From: Eunapius fragilis
Lineage: Eukaryota > Porifera > Demospongiae > Spongillida > Spongillidae
Assembly (NCBI GenBank): GCA_963681505.1
Contig: OY811977.1
Span: forward strand, 5,573,223 to 5,637,222
DNA length: 64,000 nucleotides
Direction of reading: 5' to 3'
Below the pieces are notes generated by a model that worked only from the letters and a program-made list of their open reading frames with translations, ran no database searches and had not been told where the DNA came from. Below are positions 21,271-32,833 of this stretch, in pieces; within the stretch, counting starts at the first letter, position 1; every line of letters begins with the position of its first letter. The position numbers and the translations under genes were made by a program.

Positions 21271-21931
21271 TAGAAAATGTATTGACGCATTACTGCAACT
21301 TACTGCAGAACAAAACCAAATATTGACTAGGTGCTCTCGGATTTGCAATGTGGGACTATTTGGCATTGTATGAGTAGTTTTTTAGCATCTTAGGTACTTA
21401 TATCCGCACTTCCACATTAATTATGCAAGGTTTCCAATGTCCATTCATTTTATCTCATTTCGTTATTCAGTCATCAATAGTTTCCCAACCAATGATATTT
21501 TCTTAGGTGCTAACGGATTATAGAGAGCAGTCAGTGTACTTATTTATCATCAGAGCTGAAGGGTCTTCAAATTGCAATTCCGTTGAATGGTTAGTGAGAT
21601 ACACCCCACATACAAGATGCGTAACACAATCATCACATGCCACTTATCGTCAGTCAGCCATGCCCAGACCTAGCTGTTTTTGATGTTGTAGTTAAATGAC
21701 CAAAGTAATATACTGACTTAGCATGCATGACCACATGTAGGACTGGCTAGGTTGCACTAATTGGAATTATTAACATGTATTGCAAAGACAGAGGTAGAGG
21801 TGGCAGGGCCCGCGGAGGCCGGGGGGGGGGGGGGGGGGGGGGGGGGCAAGCGGGGCAGCTGCTCCCCCCTCCACTTTTTGGCCGATTATTTTTATTTTTA
21901 AAAATGTATAAATTATCGATGCAGTATAATT
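21271..21931. other. No gene; long G run
   Basis: Unremarkable AT-rich sequence, then an uninterrupted G run of about 26 at 21821-21846 within a GC-rich block (GGCAGGGCCCGCGGAGGCC to AGCTGCTCCCCCC) that looks like a degenerate MITE. Confidence 0.45.
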
Positions 21932-22474
21932 ATGCACATACAAGCATGCAGGCAACCAGCCTTTTGTTGTTATTGTGCAGTGTATCCACCTCAAGTTATA
22001 GTGATTGATTGTTTGCTTGACGAAGGGCTAGGAAACTCCGAAATATATTTGCTTGTGTACGATAGCCTGCCAACCGATTGGATTCGAGCTCTAATTGCCA
22101 GGTCGGTCCGCTACATACGCAATGGGCGAATCTCCTTAAAAAGCAGTGTATATGGCATAGCTATGTTCCTAGTAATCCAAGCATGCTTAAAGATATCGCA
22201 GTATCTTTTAATTCGAGTAATAAAGCACGTGGTACTGCAGATGTGCCAAACGAAGATGATGACCGTGTATTGGATGGCAATACTTTACCAGGACGACATA
22301 CCTGCACCCGAGGATAGCCATACTTGCAATGTGAAAAAGTGCCATCTTACGGAGATTGTTACAGACTTTACTATACTTAAACTGATCTTGGTCAATCCAG
22401 CTACTAAGGCAGTTAGTGAAAGATCATTTTCGACCGCTCGTAGCTTAATTGAAAACTTGGTTGTTCAAGCATGA
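21932..22474 (+). pseudogene. hAT transposase remnant
   Basis: A 180-codon open frame ends with LKLILVNPATKAVSERSFST and ARSLIENL, the hAT C-terminal dimerisation motif. Upstream residues show no recognisable catalytic core, and only this last third (from about 22340) is supported. It appears to be a decayed 3' end of an element different from the one at 6166-6411. Confidence 0.7.
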
Positions 22475-22682
22475 ATCAAATTAAAAGTTACTGCTCAGTT
22501 TATTTAAATGTTCAATTCTGGAGTTATACCATTTTGCGCGACTTTCAATCACCCTGTATAGATCGATATGAGGTATTATTGTGCATTTTACTGTGTATTT
22601 ATACGCACGTTATAACTATGAATAACTGCGAAGGAAAACCATCTGTGTTACAACTTAACTGCTAACATGGAGGAGTACTGAA

Positions 22683-22712
22683 ATCTCCCCCCCCCCCCCC
22701 CCCCCCCCCCCC
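22683..22712. repeat. Poly-C run
   Basis: About 30 uninterrupted C residues following GAAATCT. Confidence 0.95.
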
Positions 22713-22903
22713 CTTTATAATACTCTCCACGGGCCCTGGGTGGCGATTACACAAAGGAGTTTGCCATGAACACTTCTTAATATTTGTTTCATGGACGAAT
22801 GGCTATTTCTAACAAAGCTTCAATGGGGTACATGGCCTTCAGGAAGAGGGGGGTTCGAATTTGGTTAATAGATGACCTTATAATAACATAATGCATCATA
22901 CGG

Positions 22904-23011
22904 CAGGGGATTTTCAAAAAGGGGGGTTTACAGGTCAGACCCGCAATACGCAAAAGGGGAGGGGGGGGGGGGGGGGGGAACTGTACGCTTCAGGCCCTGT
23001 ATCCGCCCCTG
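22904..23011. mobile_element. Short MITE of the CAGGGGCGGATACAGG family, copy 2
   Basis: The right end CCTGTATCCGCCCCTG is canonical. The left end has lost the inner CGGATACAGG but keeps CAGGGG and ATTTTCAAAAAGGGGGG. TACGG flanks both sides (22899-22903 and 23012-23016). A long G run lies inside. Confidence 0.75.
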
Positions 23012-23016
23012 TACGG

Positions 23017-26000
23017 CTGGATGTTATATTATTACATGCACAGGCATCTGTATTGTTATATACTCAACAGGTAAAGTTTTATAAAGTGGGAAGGAAAAGT
23101 TTACATAATCACCCATAACTACCTATATACATAGTTCTTATCTAAAAGACCAAGCCTCCTGTCTGCTTTAAGCAAGTCCATCATTGTCCACAGTTCCATA
23201 CCAGCACCTTCTGCAACTATCCACATTCACACATACAGATCTTACATCACCAAATACAAATGCCAAGCACACCACAAATCTACATGCATGCATCACATGA
23301 AGTCTGCAGAGCCTTGTAGCTACTTGATGACCACACAAAGCCTGCAATGTCCCTTCTATTTGAGTTGTTGCTGAAGCTTTTTGTCATGCTGGCTGTATCA
23401 CACTGATCATCTAGGGAGCAGGGTAGGAAAAATAAATAAAAAGAAACTGTTAGTGTTCTTAGCCTATCCTGTTGATCACTACCCCTTTATGTGGGGCAGA
23501 TGACCTCTGATAGGGGAACACACCACATGTAGAATTATGGGTACATGTATGAAGGGAACTGCATATGTTATCTTGTTGTTACATGTAGTGCATGCCTTTG
23601 GTGTACATATGAGTTGGTGTATGGGGTGCATGTGGGGCATTTGCTGTATTGTTGCCCCTTGGCAATAAGTGATACAACCTGAGAGTTGCCTTAGCAGCAA
23701 ATTTTTAAAATTCCCCCTCTAAGGTTTTTATCCAAAGAAACCCAGTGTGTGGGACTGACTGTGCTGTTCACTGTTATGCTCACTGTTCTGGTGTGTGATG
23801 TGTAGAGCTATTGGTGTGTGAGTGTGTGTGTGAATTAAACTCATGTTGGTCTAACAATGTGTAGGCTAGGTGGTTGGCCGGCTATACGTTGTGCTGGTGT
23901 GCCTGTGGGGTAACCTGGTGTGTACATGTTGTTATTAAGGGATAACAAGTGACACGATCCATCATCGAGAAAAAACATCAGAGGGGGGGGGGGGGGGGGG
24001 GGAATGAGATAAATGTTAAGTTGAAACTTTTAGGAGCAATTTATACCAAGCGAGCCAATTCTGTGCATGGGTTGTGTAACTTGTTATACCTTCATTGCCA
24101 AGAGGAGCAAAAATAAGGTAGGTGTAGGGCACTCCCGCCCCATCTATACTGGTGTGTAGGGTCATTGGGAATGTATACACTGTTGCTAGTGTATACTGGT
24201 ATGTGGTTAGTGGAGAATATGAGTTGGGTGTGTATGCTGATGGGGGTCATATAGTTGTGTATGCTGGGAGTGTACGCTCATGTTGGGGGTGAAAATGTTA
24301 TTTGGTGTGTTGGGTGAGTAATATAGAATTCTGAGTGTGACTGTGTGTTTTGTGAACTTGGAGTCATGGGCACCCACGGGCCGTGCCCCCACCAGCCCCC
24401 CTTCCCCTTTGAGACTCAATGGTGCCCCACCCCCAACCCCTTCTAATAAATGCCTGTTAGAGTTCAACCCCTGTCCCAGTAACAAATTTATGCACCCCAA
24501 GAAGCCACAAGACACATAACAGGTTGATCAAAGGATGAGGTCATGATTGCGGGGTATACTGCGGTTCCTGAATTATGGGGGGGGGGGAGGGGGGTGGCAA
24601 ATTGATTGGCTGGAAGGAGTACAATATGCGATCACAGTCCCCGGCCCCCATCGGTGTCAGTGCGTTAAGTTTAAACAATCAGTATTATGGTGAACGTGAC
24701 GTGTACTATATGTAAGCATAGTACCAATGCATATCCGCCACTTCTGTAAGAGTAACAATATGCCATTCTGCACTTAGTAACAATCCGCAATTGTACATAA
24801 CCCACCTTTACAAAAATGTGGTTGGTCGTCTATGTTGTGCTAATTGATGCACATCCACCCCTCGTCAGATGAGGTGGGGCTGGCCTGGGGTGCATGTGGA
24901 TATGAGTTTATTAACGAAATGCTGCTTATTGTAGTTATTGAAGCTAACGGCAGTGTTGAATATTATAATTACCTGCGATAGTAATTAAATTTTTGTCTTG
25001 ATTTTTGTATAACGTTGCATACTTACAACGCACTGAAAAACAAAATTCAAATTCAGACCAATTTTTAATTTATTTATTTTTTAGTTTAGAAGTCAATTTG
25101 AAATAAAATGCAAGATGACCGCCGATGTATGGGCCATTTCTCCATATGATTGGCGGAGGCAGCTTTAAGTGGCAGCTGACAGCACTGGTAAAAGCAGTTG
25201 CTGGAGACTGTTGTTCAGTCTAAGCGTTCGTGCATGGCATGCACCAGAAATTTTTACTTTTATTTGTTTATTCTCTGTTTGTTGCCAAAGAGTAGCATTG
25301 TGTGTGTCTTCTTACAAGAGCAGAGACCGATGACAGATGACCCCTGGGCACAGAGAAGGCCGCAGCTGTTGGACTGTTTGTAGACTGAATGTGTTTGTTG
25401 TTGTATGTGGCTGGGCAGTGCAAGTTAGAGGTTTTTCCCCAATGTATGGTGGATTTTTTCCTATTAGAGGTTTTTCCACTGGGGCTTTTTCCTTAAGGAG
25501 ATGTGGGCACATCTCCTTTAAAATATAGGTGTATGTGAGCCCCTGCCCAGCCTTGTGTGTTGTGTGATTGTGTATTGTTTTGTTGTAAGTGATGTTGGGA
25601 TGTTGTGGAGGTGTATATGTGGATTTTAGTGGTGGATGTGTTCGTTGTGCTGGATTGTGGTTGTTGTGGTCAATATTGGTCCATGTACATGTATCTATCA
25701 GGTGCTATTATTAAGTTGGCGTGCACAGGCGACGCTGCACCAATTGTCATGTGATCTGGGAAGGGGATACGTACCATGGAAGGCATGTGGCGGGAGCGCT
25801 CATGCGTATGTAGGCCTTTTCATATGTCTGCATGGCATATGTATACCATATGTACATGTATCATGGGCGTGGGTCCAGATACCACATCCACACAACAGTT
25901 TTTGTTCCTCTATTGATAAGAGGTCCTTTTGGATGCTTTCATGTATTGCCACCAACCCCCCACACCCCTCACAAGGAAGGTGGCACCAATCCATATGTAG

Positions 26001-26109
26001 GCCCATACACGCCTACGTCTCCCATTAAAATGCACACAGAGCTTTAAATATATCTAGAGGTACCAACCCACTCGCGCACGCACACGCACACACACACACA
26101 CACGCACAC

Positions 26110-26147
<38 letters not shown>

Positions 26148-26439
26148 ATTAAAGACCTTAATCTATACACACATTGGCCTACAACACTTGAATGCGCACA
26201 CACAAAAACACGTAGAACTCTACAGCTACGCTAAACTATATGCTCACACCTCCTCCATACCATTCTTCATCGAAACGAGGCGCTTATATAAGTTTAGGGA
26301 TGTTCCGCTTAAGAAAGCGTCTCTGCCGCCCCACTAGTTTCATAGCTGCAAAGCCCATTTCTGTGCAACGAAGAAGACTATTATTACTCCAGTCCAAGTC
26401 TCGGTATACCTATTCTGGTAACAGCCTAACCTCGTACCA
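23017..26439. other. 3.4 kb without a recognisable gene
   Basis: Only short frames. Simple sequence is present: a G run at 23983-24001, G runs near 24578-24594, TG-rich stretches at 23790-23830 and 24170-24310, and a CA/CGCA tract at 26072-26143. I find no domain, tRNA or transposon end. Part of a host intron or intergenic region is possible. Confidence 0.5.
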
Positions 26440-27901
26440 CCTCGTTCCCCATCGAATGATCCAGATCGGTGATCGATCGACGAATGATCGATCGATCGAA
26501 CATCAAGCATCGATTTAATCCCATCAAAAAGAATTTTGTGTCGAATCCGCATGATCGAATGAGATAAAGCGTCGAATGCAAATGATCGGTTAGAAAATTA
26601 CGTCGATCCAAAAAATTTGATCGAATTACAGATGTGATCAATTTTGACCCAAACGGCGTTCCATACAAATGCGCCAAAATTCATAAAATTTATTCGCATG
26701 GTTCCGCAATGTCATTCGTATGGTTGCAACTACATCATCAACTGTTTTTGACAATCGCGGTCTCTCGTTTTTCAATCGCATCGACCGTTTCCTTCATTCG
26801 TAGGGACATAAATTTCAATCGCATCGACCACTTTTGACAATCGTACTGTTCACTCGACATCGATGGTCAACACTTATCAATCGATGCTTTTGAACCATCG
26901 ATCGATGCTACTGAACCATTGATCGATGCTACTAAACCATCGATCGATGCGACTGAACCATCGATCGATGCGATTGGACCATCGATCGATGCGATTGGAC
27001 CATCGATCGATGCGATTGGACCATCGATCGATGCTATTAAACCATCGATCGATGCGATCACCATCGATCGATGCGAACATGCGATTGGACCGTCGATGTA
27101 ATTCTGCATGGCCCTGTTAGTCTCGTACCCAGACCTACTTTACATTAAAATGCTATTACCATTTCTTGTTGTTTGAATTACATGAATTGGACGCTCCCTA
27201 GACTGCTATTGCTGTGCATCTGTTTTGAAGTGGCTTGTTATTGGTTGTTTTTCACCCCTGCAAGGTGTTTTTTCCTATGGTTTTTCTGCAGAAGGAGTTT
27301 TTTCAGTGTGTTATGTATTTGATTTGGCCAGTTGCTGTGTCTGTCTGTGCGCTGTGTGTGTGCTGTTGTAGCGGCGTGCACAATTGATGGTAACCAATAT
27401 TAGTCAATGGTCATCTTGCATGGTATGGGCGGGAGCCTTGCAAACCTTTACAATCCCTGCGGATTATGCCTGTTTAGCATAGTTATGCGTGATCTTGTGT
27501 GCACATTGTATCTACAGTACTTTACAATGATAAAATGTATTATACAATTAAGGCTAAGGTTTCTAAAATGTGCGTGCATCTCAATTGGAGCTCGGCGTAT
27601 AGACGTTGGCATGTGTTTATCGATGGAGCGGGTGGTCACTGTATAGGAGACCATCTATCCGTGATTATGATTTTATCTAGAGATCGTCTCTCTTCATACT
27701 TGATGCTGCTGCATTTATTGATAACCTACAATGCTAGCTAACACAAGGTCAATATTATGTGTGAACTGTGGCTTAATTGTTTTTACGTACTTCAGCGGCT
27801 TCTGTATACATGTTTGTTGTCAATTTGGTGTTTAATGGTGGAGGGCAAGAGTATAAGTGCATGATTGATGTTGTGAAGCTATATTGGTGCAATATCTCAG
27901 A
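26440..27901. mobile_element. Second copy of fold-back repeat (right half and flank)
   Basis: Contains the GATCGAT-rich centre (26460-26870), a 21-bp array (26885-27080), the TGTAATTCTGCATGGCCC junction and then the same flank as 16040-16870. The left arm is missing or highly reduced. The flank stops at 27901, where the DIRS-like element begins, and resumes at 33101. Confidence 0.8.
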
Positions 27902-28166
27902 TTAATGCTGTCTGGATGCTCCCTCATGCTTGGTATACTACATGCGCTCTAATCGTGATACCCATTGCGCTTGGCATAATTTATAGTTTGCCCAAAAGGG
28001 GGGTAGGCGACAGCTGGCCAGTCGGGTGTGCGTAAGGGTGCTGACCCCCTACCCTGAGCCTGACTGGAACCAAGGGAAACGCTGGTCCCCATTAGGTCAG
28101 CCCCACCCCTTGACGCTGGTCAAGGTAAGGTGGTTAGGTCAGGGTAGAAGCCCGAAGGGTGCCGCC
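27902..28166. repeat. DIRS-like split direct repeat (outer copy)
   Basis: Starts TTAATGCTGTCTGGATGCTC and ends GGGTGCCGCC; repeated almost exactly at 28570-28835. It forms the 3' terminus of the minus-strand element. Confidence 0.9.
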
Positions 28167-28246
28167 TACCATCGATGTGCAAGTAGGAACACAGCAAAAC
28201 ATGTGTACAAGTACAGTCAATGCACAGGTGGAGTGGTGGGTGGGTA

Positions 28247-28569
28247 AACAATGCAGCTGGCAGACTTGGCTTTGGTCTGAGTGATTGCTGCCCACCTTAC
28301 CATCCTTTATATACATGTGTGTGACCTGGAACCATATCAGGTGTCAATATCTTTGGGATAATGTGTTAGATTGGATGAGGGGATTTATTGAATGTAAGTG
28401 AGACTTATCCCAGACTTTAAGGGCTTTAGGTTTGAATGGAGGCGAGGCTTTCCCTAGGCTCAGGGTTGAATGGAAGTAAGGCTTTCCCAGGGGGTACAAC
28501 CCTGGGGATTTTAGCATATTGCTCGCATACCCCCAAAACATTAAACAAAGTTTAGTACCTAAACCAACA
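28247..28569. repeat. DIRS-like split direct repeat (inner copy)
   Basis: 323 bp from AACAATGCAGCTGGC to AACCAACAC, repeated at 32777-33100. It abuts the next repeat without spacer. Confidence 0.9.
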
Positions 28570-28835
28570 CTTAATGCTGTCTGGATGCTCCCTCATGCTT
28601 GGTATACTACATGCGCTCTAATCGTGATACCCATTGCGCTTGGCATAATTTATAGTTTGCCCAAAAGGGGGGTAGGCGACAGCTGGCCAGTCGGGTGTGC
28701 GTAAGGGTGCTGACCCCCTACCCTGAGCCTGACTGGAACCAAGGGAAACGCTGGTCCCCATTAGGTCAGCCCCACCCCTTGACGCTGGTCAAGGTAAGGT
28801 GGTTAGGTCAGGGTAGAAGCCCGAAGGGTGCCGCC
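28570..28835. repeat. DIRS-like split direct repeat (inner copy of 27902-28166)
   Basis: Near-identical direct copy. It lies immediately downstream (minus sense) of the recombinase gene. Confidence 0.9.
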
Positions 28836-28928
28836 CAAGTGAAACCCCCAAATGGATTGACTAAGGGTGATTTGGTTCCAGGTGAAGTGTGAGTACACAT
28901 GAAGTGTGTGAATGTGTGTGCAGTGGAG

Positions 28929-29980
28929 TCATGGTGCTGATGCTAGAGTTGCTGTGTCTGAAGGGTTTGTCAGTGGATGCTGGGTGTAGGTGGTGTAGGC
29001 AGTGCTGCTCCATCCTCCCAGCCGCTGGATGGTGGATGGTGGAAGCCCTGCTTGTGCTGCTGCAGTTGCTGCCCCAATCCGGAGACTGTGGGTATTGTAT
29101 TTGGAGGTGTCGTACCCACCCCTGAGCAGTAGATCTTTCAAGATGGCTCTCATAGCTCTGGAGGTGAGTGGGTGGCCAGTGTGGAAGTGAAATAGGGCTG
29201 CTTTTGGTGGTGCTGTGCAGTTTTCGAAGTATGCTCGCAGTGCCATGACTGGGCATGATGCACGATGAGTGTAACCCATGGATATTATGGTGCCTCTCCC
29301 GGTTTGGTCCGTTTTCGACTTCTTGATGAGGAAGTGAAGGCCCTCCTTGACCCAGGTGACATCGCTTCTGGTGGGGTGGAGTCTGGGGTCGAATCTGCCT
29401 CTGGTAGTCAGGGTGTACTCACTAACCCTCAGGAACCCAAAAACACACCGATAGTGAGAGCTTGTTTCAGCATCAGCTTGTCATGATTGCTCAGTGGATC
29501 GCTGTTCAGTAACCTCAGCAGTTGCTCCAGCATCCCTATGGTGAGAGGCAGTCTCTTGGGTCTGAGGTGGGCTGGGCCCTGGGAGCGTTGCATGCCTCTG
29601 ATGGCCAGGTTCAGTGTTGGGTTGTTCTGGGCTGGACTGCTGAACCCACGAGTAAGATGGAGATGGGTGACGGCTGCCAGGTACACCTGGATGGTGTTAG
29701 CCTGAAGTACTTGGCTGAGATAGGCAGCAAAGAGATTGATGGTGTGCTTGGACCCTGGAAGAGGGTTCAGATTGAACTGGGTGCAGAAGGCGTAGTACTT
29801 CCTGATCCCTGCCCCGTAGGTGGTTGATGTTGAGGGGACCACGGCTCTGTGCAGGAGGTGTCTGAGACGGCCTTCTAGAGCTCTGCCAGCTCCTGAGGTG
29901 CGGGAGTGGGAAGCTGGTTGGCCTGGGGGGCAAGGGAAAAAAAAAGCGTCACGTTTGATTGCGGGGAAGTGCATCTGCAA
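28929..29980 (-). pseudogene. Tyrosine recombinase of the DIRS-like element, one frameshift
   Basis: This is the integration enzyme expected in DIRS elements in place of a DDE integrase. The first frame (29980-29429) carries the SAM-like core-binding region (VVPSTSTTYGAGIRKYYAFC; LAAVTHLHLTRG). The second (about 29442-28929) carries the catalytic part: the first Arg in FLRVSEY, the His and second Arg in THSLRIGAAT, then RLGGWSSTAYTTY with the nucleophile Tyr. The two parts are out of frame at a T run near 29440, just before FLRVSE. The start overlaps the end of the RT frame by 32 nt. Confidence 0.85.
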
Positions 29981-31685
29981 TGCAGTTTAGTCTGCCTGGG
30001 AGGTGCACCAGGGAAACTGTAAAGTTGTTTCTGGCTGCAATAAAGAACAGGGTTCTTAGGAGATCCATTACACCAGGGTGCCTTGAGGACTGGTTGGTCC
30101 ATGCCTGGACTATGGGCAGGTTGTCGCAATGAAACCTGATGTGGTGTCCAGCCAGGAGGTGGCCCCAAGTGAGAGCTGCTGCCACTATGGCGAATAGTTC
30201 CTGCCACTGTATGGAGCGCTTGGGTAGCTGCTGGTGTGGCTGCCAGTCGCCTCTGAACCAGGCACCGTCCAGGTAAGCGCCAAATCCGAAGGAGCCGGAG
30301 GCATCAGTGTACAGCTGGAAGGAATCTGCATCCTTCCACTCGGGTGCTATGAACATCGAGATGCCATTCCAAGATGGTAGGAAGCTGTTCCACCATCGTA
30401 GGTCAGCTCTGGCTTCGGGGTTGAGGTGGGTGTGGTGGTGTAGCTTCCTCACTGTTGCTGAGAGCTGGATGAGACGACGCAGGAACAGGCGGCCTGCTGG
30501 GACTACCTTGGCTGCAAAGGATAGTTTCCCGATGAGAGATAGGAGCTCCCTCTTGGTAGCTCTGCGTTTGCCAAGCCATGATTTGATCAGGGATGAGATG
30601 TCCTGCAGCTTCTTTGGTGGCAATCTAAGCTGCTGCAGTGAGGAGTCCAGGACACTGCCGAGGAAGGTGATGCAGGTCGCTGGACCTTCACACTTTTCGG
30701 TGGCCACTGGGATCCCCATCACCTCACATACCTGGAGCATGATTGACATGGACTCCTGGCAGGTAGGTTGGTCTGGGGGGTCGACTAGGAGAAAATCGTC
30801 AAGGTACTGGAGTAGGATTGCCCCGTGATTGTTCTCTAGGACCCAGTGAAGTGCGCTTGCAAAGTTGTCGAAGATGCTTGGGGCAGAGCGGAGACCAAAG
30901 GGGAGGCGGGTGTCAATGTAGTACTGCCCTCGCCAGTACATACCAAGGAGTTCCCACTCAGATGCCTGGATTGGAACCATTCTGAAGGCGGATTTCAGAT
31001 CGACCTTTGCCATCCTGGCTCCTTTGCTGAATCTGCTAAGGAGGGCCACTGCATCATCAATGGTGGAGTAGTGGATGGAGAATTCTTCCTTGGCAATGAA
31101 GTCGTTGATGCTACGACCCTCTGGTGCTGACAAGTGAAGGATAACTCTCCATTTCCCGTTCTTTTTCGGAACTGCTCCCAGGCCGGATGTGCGGAGGTGC
31201 TCTAGGGGCCATTGTGAGAAGGGGCCGAGGATGCGTCCCAGCTCCACCTCTTTTTGTAGCTCAGCGTCCACGATTTCGGGGTGCTGTAGTGCAGAGGTCA
31301 GGTTGCGTGCAGTGAAGGGGAAGTGAGGACCCTTGTAGCCGGTGGAAACACCGTTGTCAATGCCATTGAGCAGCCAGGAGACCCAGGCCTTGTCAGGATG
31401 TCCCTTTAGTTCTCGCTCAAAGGCTGAGCGTCGTAGAGGAGTGTGAGCCCGCTGGAGCTCACTTAACCCCTGGAGTGCTGGTGCGGGGGCAGGACTTGGC
31501 AGAGTGCTCTCCACCGCAGCCAGTGGCCCAGCACCTGATGCTGTATGTGTGGCGTGCTCACCATGGTGAAGACTGCCAGTAGTGGCTGCTGGGTGCTGTG
31601 CTGGTATCCCTGATGCCCCGATCCGTGGGTATGAAGACTGCTGTCTTGTCCGAAGTGCCGGGTTTGTGACGCACCATACCAGCAA
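29949..31685 (-). CDS. Reverse transcriptase-RNase H of the DIRS-like element
   Basis: 578 codons. RT motifs appear in order in the middle third: GAVPKKNGKWRVILHLS, KVDLKSAFRMVP (first catalytic Asp), LPFGLRSAP and LQYLDDFLLV (the YxDD pair). RNase H follows: LYTDASGSFGFGAYL, QWQELFAI, FHCDNLPIVQAW and HLPGRLNCIADALPR. The N-terminal part (LVWCVTNPALR) seems to continue the gag-like protein, which is in another frame upstream, so either a frameshift mutation or recoding near 31760 separates them. Confidence 0.92.
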   Translation of the reverse strand: MLVWCVTNPALRTRQQSSYPRIGASGIPAQHPAATTGSLHHGEHATHTASGAGPLAAVESTLPSPAPAPALQGLSELQRAHTPLRRSAFERELKGHPDKAWVSWLLNGIDNGVSTGYKGPHFPFTARNLTSALQHPEIVDAELQKEVELGRILGPFSQWPLEHLRTSGLGAVPKKNGKWRVILHLSAPEGRSINDFIAKEEFSIHYSTIDDAVALLSRFSKGARMAKVDLKSAFRMVPIQASEWELLGMYWRGQYYIDTRLPFGLRSAPSIFDNFASALHWVLENNHGAILLQYLDDFLLVDPPDQPTCQESMSIMLQVCEVMGIPVATEKCEGPATCITFLGSVLDSSLQQLRLPPKKLQDISSLIKSWLGKRRATKRELLSLIGKLSFAAKVVPAGRLFLRRLIQLSATVRKLHHHTHLNPEARADLRWWNSFLPSWNGISMFIAPEWKDADSFQLYTDASGSFGFGAYLDGAWFRGDWQPHQQLPKRSIQWQELFAIVAAALTWGHLLAGHHIRFHCDNLPIVQAWTNQSSRHPGVMDLLRTLFFIAARNNFTVSLVHLPGRLNCIADALPRNQT

Positions 31686-31762
31686 GTCCTCCTTCAGTAC
31701 ATCCCAGCGGAGGGCCTGTTGATCATTTCTGGCTGCAGCTTGCCTGCACAGCTTGTCATACC

Positions 31763-32833
31763 TCAGGGAAGCAGCTCAAGTGCGGTGTTGGGGGCGATCT
31801 GGACCCGGATGGCAATGAATATATTCCAGGCCTCGAACCAGCTGCCAAGGTCGCATACTTGGCGTCTGTCCTTCCCTTTGCGCTTTCCCACAGGGAGCGA
31901 GAAAGGGTCGTCTATGGGGGAAAGGAGTTTATCAAAATGGGCGTACTTACCCTTCTTGATCCTCTTCGCTTCGCGCCTCGAAGGAGTAGGGACCATGGTG
32001 GTGAAGGGAGCGTTCAGGGAGCTGCGGTCCCGCGACTTCGAGTGATGGTGCCTCTTGTGCCGCTTGGACTTCGACTTCCGCTTCTTCCTCCGTGCGTCAG
32101 AGTCGCTGGACTCGGACGACGAACTTCCGGAGCTGCTGGAGCTGTCCAAGCTGCTGGAAGTGGAGCTGCTAGCGGATGACATAGATCGTCTACGGCGTCG
32201 TTTCCTGGCGGGGGATTTGCTCTTTGAAGGGTGCTGGCGAGCCCCTTTTGAGGTGGCTGGCTCGGTGCTTATTGCACTGTCGTCGGGAGAGTGCGCTTTC
32301 CCGTGGGCGGTGACGCTGTGCATTCGGCTTATCCGCGCTGCACCCGCTGGGGAGCAGTGGAGGGTTCGCCGAGCTCGAGAGACTGCTGGTCGTTGAGGTC
32401 TCTGATGCTTTCGCCGAGTGCCGTGTGGAGGAGCAACGTCCTCGCATGCTGTCTGGTCGCCGAGGCTGTCCTCCGACGTTTCGCTGGAACCGTCGGGTGT
32501 GGGCGTGCCGATGGCCAGGTTCGATGCGGCAAGCGAGTAGCGACTGGTGGTCTCGTCCTGATCCGCATCGTCCGTACCGTCCGTGGAGTCGGAGACGGTC
32601 GATTCGGAACCTCCTGACCTCGCGGGGAGACCAGACGATCCTTGTACGTAGCTTGCCTCGTGCTGGAGAAGTCGCTCCACGAGGTCCGCTTTGTTGCCGG
32701 TGGTGGCGAGGTGAGCCTGCATCAGTTTGAGGCGGAGTGCCTCGCATGTGAGGCGCATTAGGCTTTGTCGTGACGAAACAATGCAGCTGGCAGACTTGGC
32801 TTTGGTCTGAGTGATTGCTGCCCACCTTACCAT
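31763..32833 (-). CDS. Gag-like protein with SAP motif and Arg/Ser-rich region (DIRS-like)
   Basis: 356 codons counted from ATG at 32833. That ATG lies within about 10 bp of a TATA-like box, so a start at 32758 (MRLTCEALRLKL) may be the real one. The N terminus resembles a SAP DNA-binding motif (EALRLKLMQAHLATTGNKAD then LVERLLQ). A Ser/Thr-rich linker, a basic RKRRRRR block, a long Ser run and an Arg/Ser/Lys/His-rich stretch (KSKSKRHKRHHHSKSRDRSS) follow. The C terminus has SWFEAWNIFIAIRVQIAPN, typical of gag-like proteins of such elements as I recall them. It ends at TGA near 31763; the neighbouring frame carries on with KLCRQAAARNDQQALRWDVL. Confidence 0.75.
   Translation of the reverse strand: MVRWAAITQTKAKSASCIVSSRQSLMRLTCEALRLKLMQAHLATTGNKADLVERLLQHEASYVQGSSGLPARSGGSESTVSDSTDGTDDADQDETTSRYSLAASNLAIGTPTPDGSSETSEDSLGDQTACEDVAPPHGTRRKHQRPQRPAVSRARRTLHCSPAGAARISRMHSVTAHGKAHSPDDSAISTEPATSKGARQHPSKSKSPARKRRRRRSMSSASSSTSSSLDSSSSSGSSSSESSDSDARRKKRKSKSKRHKRHHHSKSRDRSSLNAPFTTMVPTPSRREAKRIKKGKYAHFDKLLSPIDDPFSLPVGKRKGKDRRQVCDLGSWFEAWNIFIAIRVQIAPNTALELLP

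Noticed and set aside
24207-24519. Short frames near a CCCCACC-rich block
   Set aside because: No motif, no repeat partner in the window and overlapping frames on both strands.
28026-28892. Repeated 65-73 codon frames MCVRVLTPYPEPDW... in the DIRS-like repeats
   Set aside because: They lie in the non-coding split direct repeats, antisense to the element's genes, and run out at the repeat boundary.
30307-32730. Plus-strand frames over the DIRS-like coding region
   Set aside because: Shadows of the RT and gag-like frames on the minus strand.
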